DNA from: Prorocentrum cordatum
Lineage: Eukaryota > Sar > Dinophyceae > Prorocentrales > Prorocentraceae
Reading direction: 5' to 3'
Assembly (NCBI GenBank): GCA_963575745.1
Contig: CAUYUJ010006335.1
Coordinates: forward strand, 1,238,305-1,302,304
Length of the DNA: 64,000 bases
Below the pieces are notes generated by a model that was given only the letters and a program-made list of their open reading frames with translations, was not told where the DNA came from and ran no database searches. Within the stretch, counting starts at the first letter, position 1; each line of letters begins with the position of its first letter. A program made the translations under genes and the position numbers. Of this stretch, positions 54,001 to 63,713 are shown piece by piece.

Positions 54001-54355
54001 TCTCGACCATGAAGTGTAGTGTGTGTATGACGCCCAGACCATAGAAGGTGTTCCAGGCATCCTTGTTCCCACTACCGTGTTGCAGCCATAGGCCGAGGGT
54101 GCATCTAGCACTTCGGCAGAGACTGTCGAGCTGTCTGGTGGGGAAGCCCCGTAGGGCCCATAGGAAGAAATGTGCTGTGGTGTGCATTCCGTTTGCTCGT
54201 GTTGTCCCAAATCTTGTCCCAGTACACACCTGTGCCATGTGGGCCAGGAGGTCTTGAATGGGGATCTTCTGTATGAACTCACGCCAGCCTTCTCGAGGGA
54301 CGGCTGGGTAGAACTTACTGATATGGGCACGAGCAGGGTGTGAGCTGTCCAACAT
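51023..54355 (-). CDS. GIY-YIG nuclease and reverse transcriptase
   Basis: About 1110 codons from ATG 54355 to a stop at 51023 (the frame is open a little further upstream at a TTG). Near residues 170-255 the GIY-YIG fold is visible: LLYVALS...GQWYIGKA with Arg following, and further on EHILRYESLVIEVLQPP, which fits the catalytic Glu region. The RT core is near residues 760-920: KADASQFFKD (motif A Asp), RRGWAMGASLSEPATLADLG (motif B) and LYVDDS (active site, 51623-51637). A possible zinc-binding CRRCKQHK lies just before motif A. The nuclease would nick target DNA and the RT copies element RNA onto it. All key RT residues are present, with no stop or shift. Confidence 0.85.
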   Translation of the reverse strand: MLDSSHPARAHISKFYPAVPREGWREFIQKIPIQDLLAHMAQVCTGTRFGTTRANGMHTTAHFFLWALRGFPTRQLDSLCRSARCTLGLWLQHGSGNKDAWNTFYGLGVIHTLHFMVENAEKKSYVRVILRAAKPALQTCILARCFRFQFWHKCITQLHHLLWCPQDSVANSALLYVALSTESGQWYIGKAQATRLRNRVLWHGGLARYKEHYETTYRRMGGQVHRPRYKSWSSDAWWSFCALPISSGSTEHILRYESLVIEVLQPPTQKTRKEYTPREGSRQRDFPRFRKKYTVSSEIALNLICKIRYDSDLRARFFRQSYSWRALLTSLDNKYSLKPRDIERLLYNRGYEAWLAIYLSEYKHRLDYKRARRHAHVAEYILCVWNRASLLPGEQKRTAQSKLERFLHTGNLLPRRVYNVHVSTDMPRVLGIVRRIVDRYLTRVCAHKTYLLSFLRAKTRVLASKLEKVSDRITQQYAASALFSLNMFHEICQHPTYAPLLCYDVFWCDHYWDVPVDTAPARLWQQMEGQLRQHHWLYMFSRRPPCFASLGLRFWRAFLEVCPSHSLRVSPPLVSLRDTLVQELGHVVWVGVDKDPHRRVGVPWYQYLWHLGKIFLEDPAHYQHMPDLTRKSVAKRQRRLDKKYIPRRWRNPVPAQPEHIARAYITYKGKCLSHVDGTLICEKEHAHVREIVSAYHATQKRFLGKVARAIRLAKRYSSDYSWTLWKPNDLPAVIRSRVAQLKVEPLWITKCRRCKQHKTPLSFCKADASQFFKDASYDRGAWCVRDLLKRLTAQHGCTGVCVHRGKQASGYLYKPGDNIRLQHDLIKFSDISNALHYVKQDCFFAVGEEIFKRRRGWAMGASLSEPATLADLGDRVHQLYSNHRYACSLGLAFPSVPASQVIQGVLYVDDSLSFSRTLCGKCLFRSLQKLFPADVGFTCEGTELPIPFLQCNIVDSPQGFSCQAFSANHEYANGQHTRPKFAKFPSYSSAPANLPAPFIRTRLWERLISFNAMGEGVPERAQQATVDLVCEVFALGWSARDIGHAFRSVPRRHASSYLTLVRRLGRFLCKRASELDNQDLGTEARRAEFCATLSADLDLLRSEAALVQAC

Positions 54356-54428
54356 AGATGTAATGTGCAAACAAATGTGTACGATAGAATTTTACCTCCA
54401 CACGCCCTAGAGAGGGAACCGTGGGAGA

Positions 54429-54857
54429 GCTGCTGGTCGAGAGCAAAGGGAGCTATATGGACAGGATCAAGGATGGAGGTGAGGCCCGAGGGAGGTGAGC
54501 ACCCGTGTCCCCCTCCCCCTCCCTCCCCTTGTTCCTGGGTCAGCCCGTCGGTCCAGACTTGGAACTGGTAGGACTCTGGCATGGGGTCCTAGTCGCTTTA
54601 CGTCCTCAGCGTACCGACCTCGGGCCTAGAGAATGCCCGCGGCGAGTGCGAAACAAACGAAGACAGCAAGGTACGGCACACATATCACGATTCTTCCTAT
54701 AATGAGCACTGCACGCACAAATATCACTGCACTACTTAGTAGACCAAGTGTCATACTGTAGTACATGGCTTTGCACGCGCTCAGGCTCTGGAAATCTAAG
54801 TGTAGGTCAACACTCAGGATTCTATAATCTTCAAAACTAAGGGTGGTACAATAACAT

Positions 54858-54902
<45 letters not shown>
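54429..54902 (-). repeat. Terminal repeat, 5' copy, with CTG array
   Basis: Second copy of the terminal repeat. It runs into about thirteen CTG units (54863-54902), then unique DNA. Confidence 0.92.
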
Positions 54903-54904
<2 letters not shown>

Positions 54905-55039
54905 CGTCCTCGGCCGCCCTGCTGCGCCCGTGCTGCAGCGCAGCGCGTGCCGTGCTCAGCACGTCCGTATTCACACGCCCGCGTGCTGGCTCGGCACGTG
55001 CGGATTCTTCTGGGCCTCCCAGGTGGGGCTGGAGCAGAT

Positions 55040-55240
55040 GGGTCGGAGCATAGCGCCGCGTTGCCGGTGCATCGTCGATGCGGCTTGATGTGGAGCCTGG
55101 TTTTCTCCACGCCGACGGCGCCCATGCATCGCTGATGTCGCCGTTGCATCGCCAATGCATCGGCGAAGCATGACCGATACACCGGCGATGCGGCGCGATC
55201 CTGCGACCCCATCTGGGGTACCTCTAGTTTGGGAGAACGC
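55040..55240. repeat. Dispersed repeat, copy 1 (GATGCATCG-rich)
   Basis: Shares GATGCGGCTYGATGTGGAGC, then CACGYCGACG and GATGCATCG phrases, with 57425-57620. Both copies are flanked by sequences naming the same order of short blocks. Confidence 0.65.
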
Positions 55241-55800
55241 ATCGCGCCAGACCTGCGGTTTCGGCCTGCGTGTTGAGCTCCGTGCCAACACGCCACGTGT
55301 TGCGTGCTGCGTGTCGGGGCAGCCACGCTCCCTCCTATCCCCCACCCGTTTTCCTCCATGGGGGGGGCCCCTGTCGGGGCCCACGGGGCAGCCAGGCATA
55401 GCTGCCTTGTGGTGCAAAAAGGTCCCCTCGGAGGGCCCCCATCTAGGGTTTGTGGCTGACCACACGACCTCCTCTCGTTTTCTTCCCTTCCGTGGCGTGC
55501 GATCCTGTCCCCCCCGCCCTCCTCCTCCCGCCTCTGCCCTCGGCCCCCGGAGCGCCACCCCGCGCCCCCGCGCGCAGCCTGCAGGGGCTTCGCGCGAGAG
55601 AGCCCGTGCGGTCCGGCGGCGGCCGAGGGGCAGGCGCGAGCGAGAGGCACAGATCGGGAGCAACGTTAGGGCCAGGGTTAAGTCGGGCCGGCCCCTCTAC
55701 AGGATGAATATTCAAAATTATCCCAGAGCGACCCTACCTAGGAGTTGGAGCCCCGAGGAGAGCAATATCAGTAGTAACGGTAAACGCCGTCCTCCTCCTT
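55241..55800. other. GC-rich stretch without a supported gene
   Basis: Open on both strands with Pro/Arg translations; nothing recognised. Confidence 0.4.
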
Positions 55801-55813
55801 CTCCTCATCGTCG

Positions 55814-55836
55814 CAGTTGTGGTAGTAGTAGTAGTG

Positions 55837-55886
<50 letters not shown>

Positions 55887-55913
55887 AGTAGTAGTAGTAG
55901 TAGCAGTAGTAGC

Positions 55914-55969
<56 letters not shown>

Positions 55970-56080
55970 AAGTAGTAGTAGTAGTAGTAGTAGCAGTAGT
56001 AGTAGTAGTAGTAGTAGTAGCTGTAGTAGTAGTAGTAGTAGTAGTCGTAGTAGTAGTAGTAGTAGTAGTAGTAATACTAA
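55814..56080. repeat. AGT trinucleotide array
   Basis: About 265 bases of AGT with rare GGT, AGC and CGT variants. Confidence 0.95.
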
Positions 56081-56095
56081 TAACAGTACAGCTAA

Positions 56096-56400
56096 ATACC
56101 TACATCTACATCTAGACCTGCATCCACATCTACACCTACACCTACATCTGCATGTACACATGCAGCTACAACTACATATACATCTACAACTACACTCACA
56201 TGTACATCTACATATACACCTACATGTACACCTACATGTACATATACATCTACACCTACATGTACATATACACCTGCATGTACATCTGCATCTACATGTA
56301 CATCTACATCTACATATACACCTACATCTACACCTATATGTAAATATACATATAAACCTACATGCACATCTACACCTACATCCGCACCTACATCTACCTG
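56096..56400. repeat. TACATC/TACACC hexanucleotide array
   Basis: Imperfect six-base units TACATC, TACACC and TACATG over about 300 bases. Confidence 0.9.
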
Positions 56401-56424
56401 CTGGTGTTGCTTTGCCTTTGCGTT

Positions 56425-56880
56425 GATGCTATGCTATGCTTTGCTATGTTGCGCTATGCTATGCTATGCTATGTTACGCTATGCTATGATATGCAATGCT
56501 GCGCTTTGCTGCACTATGCTATGCCAGGGTATACTCGGGTATGCTAGGATGCTAGGCAATGCTATGTTATGGTATGATGCACTATGCTATGCTATGCTAT
56601 GGTATGTTGCGCTATGCTATGATATGCTGCACTATGCGATGCTATGATATGCCGTGCTATGCTATGCTATGTTGCGCTATAAATGCTATGCTGTGCTATG
56701 CTGCGCTATGCTATGCTATGCTTCGTTATGCTATGATATGCTGCGCTGTGCTATGCTATGCTATGATCTGATATGCTGCGCTATACCATACTATAATATG
56801 CGATGCTATGCTGCGCTATGCTATGATATGCTAGGTTATGACATGATATGATATGCTCTGCTATGCTATGTTAGTGCTGC
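56425..56880. repeat. CTATG pentanucleotide array
   Basis: Imperfect five-base GCTAT units with interspersed GATAT, GCTGC and GTTGC variants. Confidence 0.9.
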
Positions 56881-57040
56881 GCTGCGTTAAGCTAAGTTGA
56901 GCTAAGCTAAGCTAAGCTAGGCTAGGCTACGCTACGCTAAGCTAAGCTAAGCTAAGCTAGGCCAGGCTAAGTTAAGCTAAGCTAAGATAAGCTATGTTCA
57001 GCTAGGCTAAGCTAAGATGAGATACGCAACGCTAAGCTAA
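56881..57040. repeat. GCTAA pentanucleotide array
   Basis: Five-base AGCTA units directly follow the CTATG array. Confidence 0.9.
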
Positions 57041-58230
57041 GGGGGACGTAACTGGGGGAACCGCGGGGCGGATCCTGGGGGCCCGGGGCGAGGAACACTG
57101 CCCAGCCCCTTTAAGATAGAGAGTAAGAACCCTTCTAGGCAGAGCATAGGTCGGGAAATAGTAAACAACAGTATGGGGATGATTGTTCAACTATGTTTGA
57201 TAAGTTTCGATTATTTGGGGGTGTATCTTTTATTCTTAGTACAAGATACTACGCCTGTAGGAAGAGACGCCCGACCTAAGGCCAGGGGCTGCCAAAGAGG
57301 CCCCTGGCACACGGTGCCCCCAGCGTTGCGCTCCATTTGGGAGCCCATGGGACCTCTGGGCCTCGCGAGGGGTGCTCTGGAAACCGCGGGGGCCTCCTTC
57401 CTTTCTAGACCTCCTGGATGGGGTCGGCGTAGATGGGGTCGGAGGATCGTGCCGCATCGCCGATGCATCGCCGATGCGGCTCGATGTGGAGCCTGATTTG
57501 CTTCACGTCGACGTCACCGATGCACCGCCAATATCGACGATGCGTCGCTGGCGAATCGCCGATGCATCGGCCCCTCTGGCGCGATCCTCTGGCCCCATCT
57601 ACTCGGACTCCATCTAGGATGCCTCTAACCTGGGGCCCGGGACACTTCTAGCAGCACACACACGATCGGGGGGCATGGGAGGGGATAGGCTCCCGGGGGA
57701 TCGGCTCAGGGGGGAAGGTCTTTCCAGCAATTGTCGGTCATTTCCGAACGGTTGTTCAGGAGTCTGCTGACATTTTCGAGGCCAGGGGTGGGTTCCACCC
57801 GCTGCGCCTCGTCGAGGGCGTTCTGGGGGTGCTGGAGTCGTCCCGAACGGGCGGAGAGCCGATCTATGACCCGGAAGTCAGGGGGCCACGTTGGGGGGGA
57901 TAGGCTCAATGGGGGTCGCATTGACCCCCAATCGCCCATCGCCGGTTGGCGCCTGATAGCCCACCCCGTCCAGGAACGTGCGGCTTCGCTGTTGGGGGCC
58001 TATTGCCGATCCCTCTATGGGCGGTACATCGCCGACTCCAGCTCGATGCTTTCTCCTCCCGAGCTGTATCGCCGATCGTTCAGTTCAAAGAAGCAGGGTC
58101 AGGCCTGATCAGTGGGCCGAGCCTGCAGGAGCAAGGCTGCCCTCGTGCCCTGCCTGTCGCGTCGTCGTGTCCTCTTCGTGCCTGCCCCTTCTCTGCCCCT
58201 TTTCTGCGGCCGCACCCTCCTCTCTGCACC
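57041..58230. other. No gene supported
   Basis: Contains the second GATGCATCG-rich repeat copy (57425-57620). Other open frames are short and conflicting. Confidence 0.4.
57425..57620. repeat. Dispersed repeat, copy 2 (GATGCATCG-rich)
   Basis: Related to 55040-55240 over about 100-200 bases, with several GATGCATCG and GCCGATGC phrases. Confidence 0.65.
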
Positions 58231-58233
58231 CCA

Positions 58234-58310
58234 AGGACATCCTCCTCCTCCTCCTCCTCCTCCTCCTCCTCCTCCTCCTCCTCCTCCTCCTCCTCCTCCT
58301 CCTCCTACTC
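58234..58310. repeat. CCT array
   Basis: About 75 bases of near-perfect CTC units. Confidence 0.95.
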
Positions 58311-58663
58311 CTCTCCCCTTCTCCTCGAAAGCCTTGCGGCCCGAACCCGCGAGGCCTGCCGCGCGCTCAGGCCGCTTGCGATGCACGAGCCGTCGTGGGG
58401 TTGCAGGGCGGGCCCGCTGCCGCCACGGTCCGTGCCTTGATGGGGGGCCTCTGAGGAGACAGCAGAAGTTATCGCAGGAGACGGCGACTACACTTGCGAG
58501 GGACCCCCGTAGGGGAGAGGTGGCCGCGGCGGCAGCCAGCACGCTGACTGGCGCGACCGAGGACCATGAAACAATGACGAAACCAGCCGCTGACAGCCGC
58601 TGGAAGCAGCCGAGCCGCGGGCGTCAGCGGCAAAGCAGCCAGAACCGTCACAGCAGGTAAGGT

Positions 58664-59100
58664 TATGTGGTCTGACCAGGGCGTCTTGCAGGAAGCACCG
58701 ATGGGTGTACAAGCGTGCGGGCACACACACACACACACACACACACCAGGCGGGGAGGCTTGCAAGGTATGCGGCTACACCTGGCCCGCGGGCGAGAAAT
58801 CCAGCAGCCATGCCGAGCGGAAGGCGCTGCAGAGTCTTGGGCTCACCACTGACAGTTTGCTGGCGCCCGAGGCAGTGGTCACGGTGGCCAATGGCTCGGC
58901 GGACAACGGTGGAGTGCTTGGCCAAGTTTCCGGCCTTGGCACCTGCTCAACCCACGCCGCCACTCACGGAACCCAGGCTGGGGGTCAGGCTCGAGCAGCC
59001 CTTCGGTACCGGGCACAGGCCACAAGGGCTACGACTTTGCCAACCCAGACGAGCTGGCCCAGTACATCGACAGGAAAGCAGTTATCAAGGCCCGCTAGAA
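58664..59100 (+). pseudogene. Possible broken gene fragment
   Basis: Plus-strand protein-like pieces in different frames: a Cys-containing segment after an AC microsatellite (CKVCGYTWPAGEKSSSHAER, about 58760), then RLGVRLEQPFGTGH near 59000, then a shift into GYDFANPDELAQYIDRKAVI ending at 59098. They could be parts of one decayed or spliced gene. No family recognised. Confidence 0.3.
58723..58746. repeat. AC dinucleotide repeat
   Basis: Twelve AC units. Confidence 0.95.
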
Positions 59101-59431
59101 AGCAGCCAGTGCTCAACGCGCTGCTGCGCCGGGGGCAGCGCTTGCACCGGGAAGCGGGGCAGCGGCGGGAGGGGGAGGGCAGCCTTCGCCTTCTTGACAT
59201 CATCAGACAGGGTAGAGCAAACAGACGAGGTACGGAAGGAGACGAGACGCAGCAGCCCGACAACAAAAACAACATACAACACCAACCAGCAGGAACCATA
59301 AATAATTGAGGATTGGCCGCGTCTCCATGCACGCCGGTCGCACCCCGAACGAGGACAACCGCCAGCGCGATGGAGTAAGGGTACATGCAGATGACCCAGT
59401 GTTGGCAGCGGCCAGGAGAGAGCTGGAGTAA

Positions 59432-59848
59432 ATCCAGAGAATCACTACAGGATGGGCCCAGAGCTGGACGTGGCGCACACGCGATGAGGACAGCGACGAC
59501 GACGACGATTGGAACGACTGGTGCATCTCATATGCGCAAGCCAGACTTGCACGCGTAAGAATGGCGGCGCTGCAGAACGGCGAAACCCATCGACAGGCGC
59601 GCGCCGAAGACTACGCGGGCCCCGGGCATATCGCGGACCCGAACGCGGCGCGCAGGCGCAACGCGGAGAACGCGCAGCTACGCAGGTACATCAATGCGGG
59701 TGAGGTTCGGCCGTGGGGCACGCCAACGCAAGCCGGAAAATTTGGAAGACCCGCGCAACATGCCGCACCTGCCAGAGCGCTTCCCTCGGACGGCGAGCGC
59801 CGCGGCAAGCCAGGCGGGGCTCGGCGCGGAGGCACATCCGCGCGCTAG
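59432..59848 (+). CDS. Possible hypothetical protein fragment
   Basis: One plus-strand frame is open for about 139 codons with an acidic run followed by aromatic residues (DEDSDDDDDWNDWCISYAQ) and then Arg/Ala-rich helices (ARRRNAENAQLRRYINAG). The C-terminal third is low-complexity. No start or domain identified. Confidence 0.3.
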   Translation: MQRITTGWAQSWTWRTRDEDSDDDDDWNDWCISYAQARLARVRMAALQNGETHRQARAEDYAGPGHIADPNAARRRNAENAQLRRYINAGEVRPWGTPTQAGKFGRPAQHAAPARALPSDGERRGKPGGARRGGTSAR

Positions 59849-61650
59849 CTCTGGCGCGAGCGAGGCCCAACCAGCAACTTGCAATCCGAACCTCGATGCG
59901 GGCGCCGATACGACAGGCGCTAAGGGGGGGGGGAGCGAGAAGCCGAGGCGGCGGCGGCAGGCCCCAACAACGGCGACACCGCCCACGAGCAACCAAGCAA
60001 CGACGTGGAAGCGCATGTTGTAAAATTGAACCTCGCGCGGAGGCGGAGACCACGGGCGCGGGGGCTGCCGGCGCTGAATGTCGGGGGGCGCCCGGGGGAC
60101 TTACGCGAGGGCCCCATGCGGCAGCAAGCCGCGCCGACGAAATGCGCGCTCAGGGGCAGGCGCAGGGGGCGCGCCAGCAACTGAATGGAGGGCCCCCGCG
60201 CGCCGCAAGAGGACTCGGACGCGGCCGGCCGGCCACGGGCGCGCGCGCCGTTCGTCGTTCATTTCCTGGCCCATCCCATCGCCAGGTCGCTCGTCGCGCA
60301 GGCGGCCGAGAGGGCGGGCAACGCGGAGGCGCCGCGCGCGGCTGCAGCAGCTCCCGGCCCCCTCGAGCAGTTGGCCCAGCGCGGCGAGCAGCGCGCCCAG
60401 GCCATGGCCCGAGACGCACAAAAAGGACGGGGGCGCGGGCAAGCAAGACGGCCTGAGAACGCAAAGACCTGAGGGCCCCCCGCGGACAGTGCCACCTCAT
60501 ATTTAGCGTCGCCACGCGGAGCTGGACCAGGTCCTGGGGCAGCCCGTCTGCGGAACGCCCCAGGCCCGCAGTCGCCGCGCTTGGTATGTATATATATATA
60601 TACATATATATATATACATATATATATATATATGTTGGCAGAGTGATGGCGCCAGAGAGCCCCGCTGGGCATTGCCGCGGATCAGCGGAGGATTGGCAGG
60701 TTGCCAGTCCAGCCACGCACCCGCGCGCAATCGCAGGATCGTCGTTCAAGCTGACCAGGCTGCGGGCACTGCCCTCGGCCCCCCATCGGGCGCGACCGAG
60801 GGGCCCCGTTCTCTAGCTCAGCGCGGAGAGCCAAACAGAATGAGCACAGCTGCAGGCAAGTCGTGATGGCCCAGAACAGCGCCAGGAACTTCGAAAACCC
60901 ACGGGGAATGCCTGGCAGAGGTGCGCCGAGGAGCTGGGGGGCGCCATGCGTTCCACGCGTCCCCCACGCTCTGCAGGCGCAGGGAGACGGCACTCTCGCG
61001 GAAGATCTGCCGCGGGAGGAGCGGATCAGCAGGCGGCGCGCAATGGCGGAGGAGATGCGCCGACGCGCATGGCTAAGCAGCGCGCGGAGTCGCAGGGCCG
61101 CCAGAATCCAGGCCATGCCGGGCAGCGCCGCTGACGGCAACAGCAGTGCTGTGGAAGTGCGCCAGCTCGCGGCAAGTGTGGCGGGCCGCAGCAGCAGGGC
61201 GTTGCGGCGCAAGCGCGGCGCGACGGAGAGGCCGCGACCGCGGCAACCCAGCCCCAAAGGGATGCAGTTCCAGGAGAGCTGCCCAACCCGATGGAACACA
61301 AAAGTGGCGGCAAGGAAAATGCCGCAGCCAGCGCGGCTGTTTCCCTGGCGACAGCGGCGGCAGCAGTGAGCGCGGCTTCTGGGGCGCCAGGAGACGACCG
61401 ACAAGATGTAGTACCCGCCGATGATGTTCGCGCGAGGGCCCGTGGCCGCTGGCGAAAAGCAGCTGGAGACCCGGGCGAAGACCGCGGCGCGGAGGCCCAT
61501 CGCTAGGCGGCCTGACGCGCAGGGCAGAGCTCGGACGACGCCGCTGCCACCAGCCAAGCTGCAGCGCGCACAGGCCGAGGGCATGCCGGGCAGGCAGCGG
61601 GGCCCACTGCTCGCAAGCAAGGAGCTGATATCTCCAGGACCTGCATGAAT
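59849..61650. other. Very GC-rich stretch, open on both strands
   Basis: Ala/Arg/Gly-rich translations in most frames. The plus-strand frame 60863-61369 has some helical character but no recognisable domain. An AT repeat interrupts at 60586-60634. Confidence 0.35.
60586..60634. repeat. AT dinucleotide repeat
   Basis: TATA units with periodic TACATA interruptions. Confidence 0.95.
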
Positions 61651-62057
61651 TCATGCCGTGATGAACCACCTGCAAGCATGAGCAGCTGGCAGAGGAGATC
61701 TGGCAGGCCTGGAGGATGATATTTGCAGGAGGTATGGACGAGATCGCTGGGACAGCTTTAGGCTTGGTGGACAATGCCCAGCTGTGACGAGTTGATGGAA
61801 GTACTTGCTCGTGCTGGGGGCGAGGGAGGATTGGCAACACATCGCGCCATCTGGACCGAATTGACGGACCTCCGACAACTATGGCGCCGTCTTCCTCGAA
61901 ACGACATTGATCGCCCCGCTCGTCTGCAGTCGGCCTGGCCAGGCGATGACCGACCCAGAGCTGTTCCAAGATTATTCCAAGCGGATTGCTAAGTGACGTA
62001 GGACGTAGTTTTTTCTCTGTAGTTTCGTCCCCTGGAAATGTGGTAAATTCGGCTGTT

Positions 62058-62072
62058 TTTTTTTTTTTTTTT

Positions 62073-62109
<37 letters not shown>
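62058..62109. repeat. T-run then A-run, fold-back
   Basis: About 22 T, then ATAT, then about 30 A. The two halves can pair fully as a hairpin. It could also be an oligo-A insertion scar. Confidence 0.9.
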
Positions 62110-62113
<4 letters not shown>

Positions 62114-62329
62114 ATTTTTAATCTAAAGAAGAGCGGCTAATTCCCCGCAGCGCCGCGCTGTCCAAGACAGTGCTATGGTGGCCACGCAGGCCAGTAATGT
62201 TCGCAGATGGTTTCGCAGGGCGTTCATGATGATTCGTTTTTGGGGCACGGTCCCCCCGGCCTGGAAATTAAATTATCTTTCTCGCCACCCCGATTACTTC
62301 TAGGCTCCGTCGCCTTCCTCACTTTCTTC

Positions 62330-62780
62330 CGTCCTCTCTCGGGTTCCTGTAAGGCGGTCTTGGGGGTCCCTTGGACATTGTTGGCTGTTTTCGGTGCCTC
62401 CTGGGCCGTGTTGATGTTCTCTCGGGCCATTTTGGGTTGTCCTGAGGCACTTTTGAAGGATGATTGGGCGATTGGGGAAATCTCTTTGGCCGTCTGTGGG
62501 CTTCATACAGGCTTCTAGGGATAGTTGGAACTGCAAGAAGTCCGAAGAGGTGAAGCCACCCAAATATTTGAGAAACCGTTTGTGGACGATCAAGTGGGTT
62601 GCTCTATTCGGGTTTTTTTGTGGGGTAGTCTTGCGGCCCTCTTGAGCTGTCTTGAAGGCTTAGTGGCACGTTTGGAGGCCGATTTGGACCGCCGTGGGGC
62701 CGTTCGGGAGGCATGTTGGGCCATATTGGCGGTTTTGTTCGCTTGTCCCGGCCGTCTTGAAGCCCGGGAGCGCGGACCGA
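62330..62780. repeat. Member of the 11-bp-periodic GC repeat family
   Basis: Phrases such as GGCGGTCTTGGGGGTCCCTTGG and GGCCGTTCGGGAGGC recall the family at 39285-40071 and 19150-20080, in a more degenerate form. Confidence 0.55.
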
Positions 62781-63285
62781 TTTTTGTTCACCCTCGAGAG
62801 TGCGGACTCATAGTTTTTCAGAGGGGATCGTGGCCTCGGGAGGAGGAGCACTGCACGCAGAACTCCGCAGCGGGAGGGGGGTCCTCTTAGAAGATGATTC
62901 AACCCAGCCAGACAGCGCTTGGCATCATACCATGCCTCATCGTGCAAACCGACATGGTGGCGGAATTCGAAGCAGTCGCACAGGTGGAAGCGAGTACCCT
63001 CGCAAACGCATGTTACTTGGGCGCGTCGTGTCGCCCAAATGCCCCATTGCAGAAGCATGGGCGAGCTCTTGTCGCTCCAGTCCTCCCGCGACAACTTCTC
63101 ATGCCAGGAGTGCGTGCCCGACGCTCCAGCTCCAGCCTATCCAAGGGCAAAGCTTGAGCAGCGCCGGTGGGTTTTAATAATGTCTCACCGTTGCAGCTCT
63201 TGAGGCCCCGACCCTGCAGCAGACTCATTGGGCTCAGCATTTCAGTGGCCGCTCGTCGCAGCCGTAGTAGTAGTACGGAATGCCT
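62781..63285. other. No gene supported
   Basis: Mixed composition, conflicting short frames on both strands. Confidence 0.35.
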
Positions 63286-63289
63286 AGAT

Positions 63290-63492
63290 GATGTCATGGG
63301 GAGAGCGTGCGACGGATAGTGTACAGCAGCATCGGTGGTGCGTGTTCGGTTGGGTTTACTCTGTTTGTCTTCCTTCTCGTCATCGTCCTCCTCTTTGTCG
63401 CTCTCGTCCGACGAATCTAGAATATCACTTGCCTCCTCAAACTTTCCATTTCCGCTGTGCTGACGCCCAGCCTTTTTGGCTCTCGAGTCCAC
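63290..63492 (-). CDS. Possible acidic exon
   Basis: Minus-strand open frame with basic then acidic sequence (KAGRQHSGNGKFEEASDILD, then ESDKEEDDDEKEDKQ). The opening codon is GTG, so this is probably an internal exon. No domain recognised. Confidence 0.3.
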
Positions 63493-63675
63493 CCGTCGCG
63501 GGCGCGGGCGTAAGGCCTCAGCGGCCGGCGATGGAAGCCATCAGGAATGCCATTCCAGAGACACCTGTGATCGTAGCGGGCGCCGTCGGTGCGGAGGGGT
63601 GGGCCCCTCTTTCGACGCTTGGCTCCCCGTCTCTTTTCCCCCCTCCAGGAGTGGGGAAGGGAGATGGGGAGCCCT

Positions 63676-63713
63676 CCTCCTCCTCCTCCTCCTCCTCCTC
63701 CTCCTCCTCCTCT
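63676..63713. repeat. CCT array
   Basis: About 36 bases of CTC units. Confidence 0.95.

Larger units (their letters stand above)
49078..54902 (-). mobile_element. Penelope-like retroelement with N-terminal GIY-YIG
   Basis: A minus-strand unit bounded on both sides by CTG microsatellite and by two direct repeats (49113-49564 and 54429-54902) that are identical over about 430 bases. Between them are three frames: GIY-YIG plus RT, a Lys/Asp-rich protein and a hydrophobic protein. Flanking copies of the 3' end (pseudo-LTRs) from tandem or truncated units are characteristic of Penelope-like elements, and an N-terminal GIY-YIG domain defines a permuted branch known from algae, protists and animals. 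Identical repeats and intact frames suggest a recent insertion. The right-hand repeat is best read as the 3' remnant of a truncated upstream unit. Confidence 0.82.

Noticed and set aside
58760-58830. Zinc-finger protein from a CxxC motif
   Set aside because: Only one CxxC pair is visible and the frame soon loses protein character.
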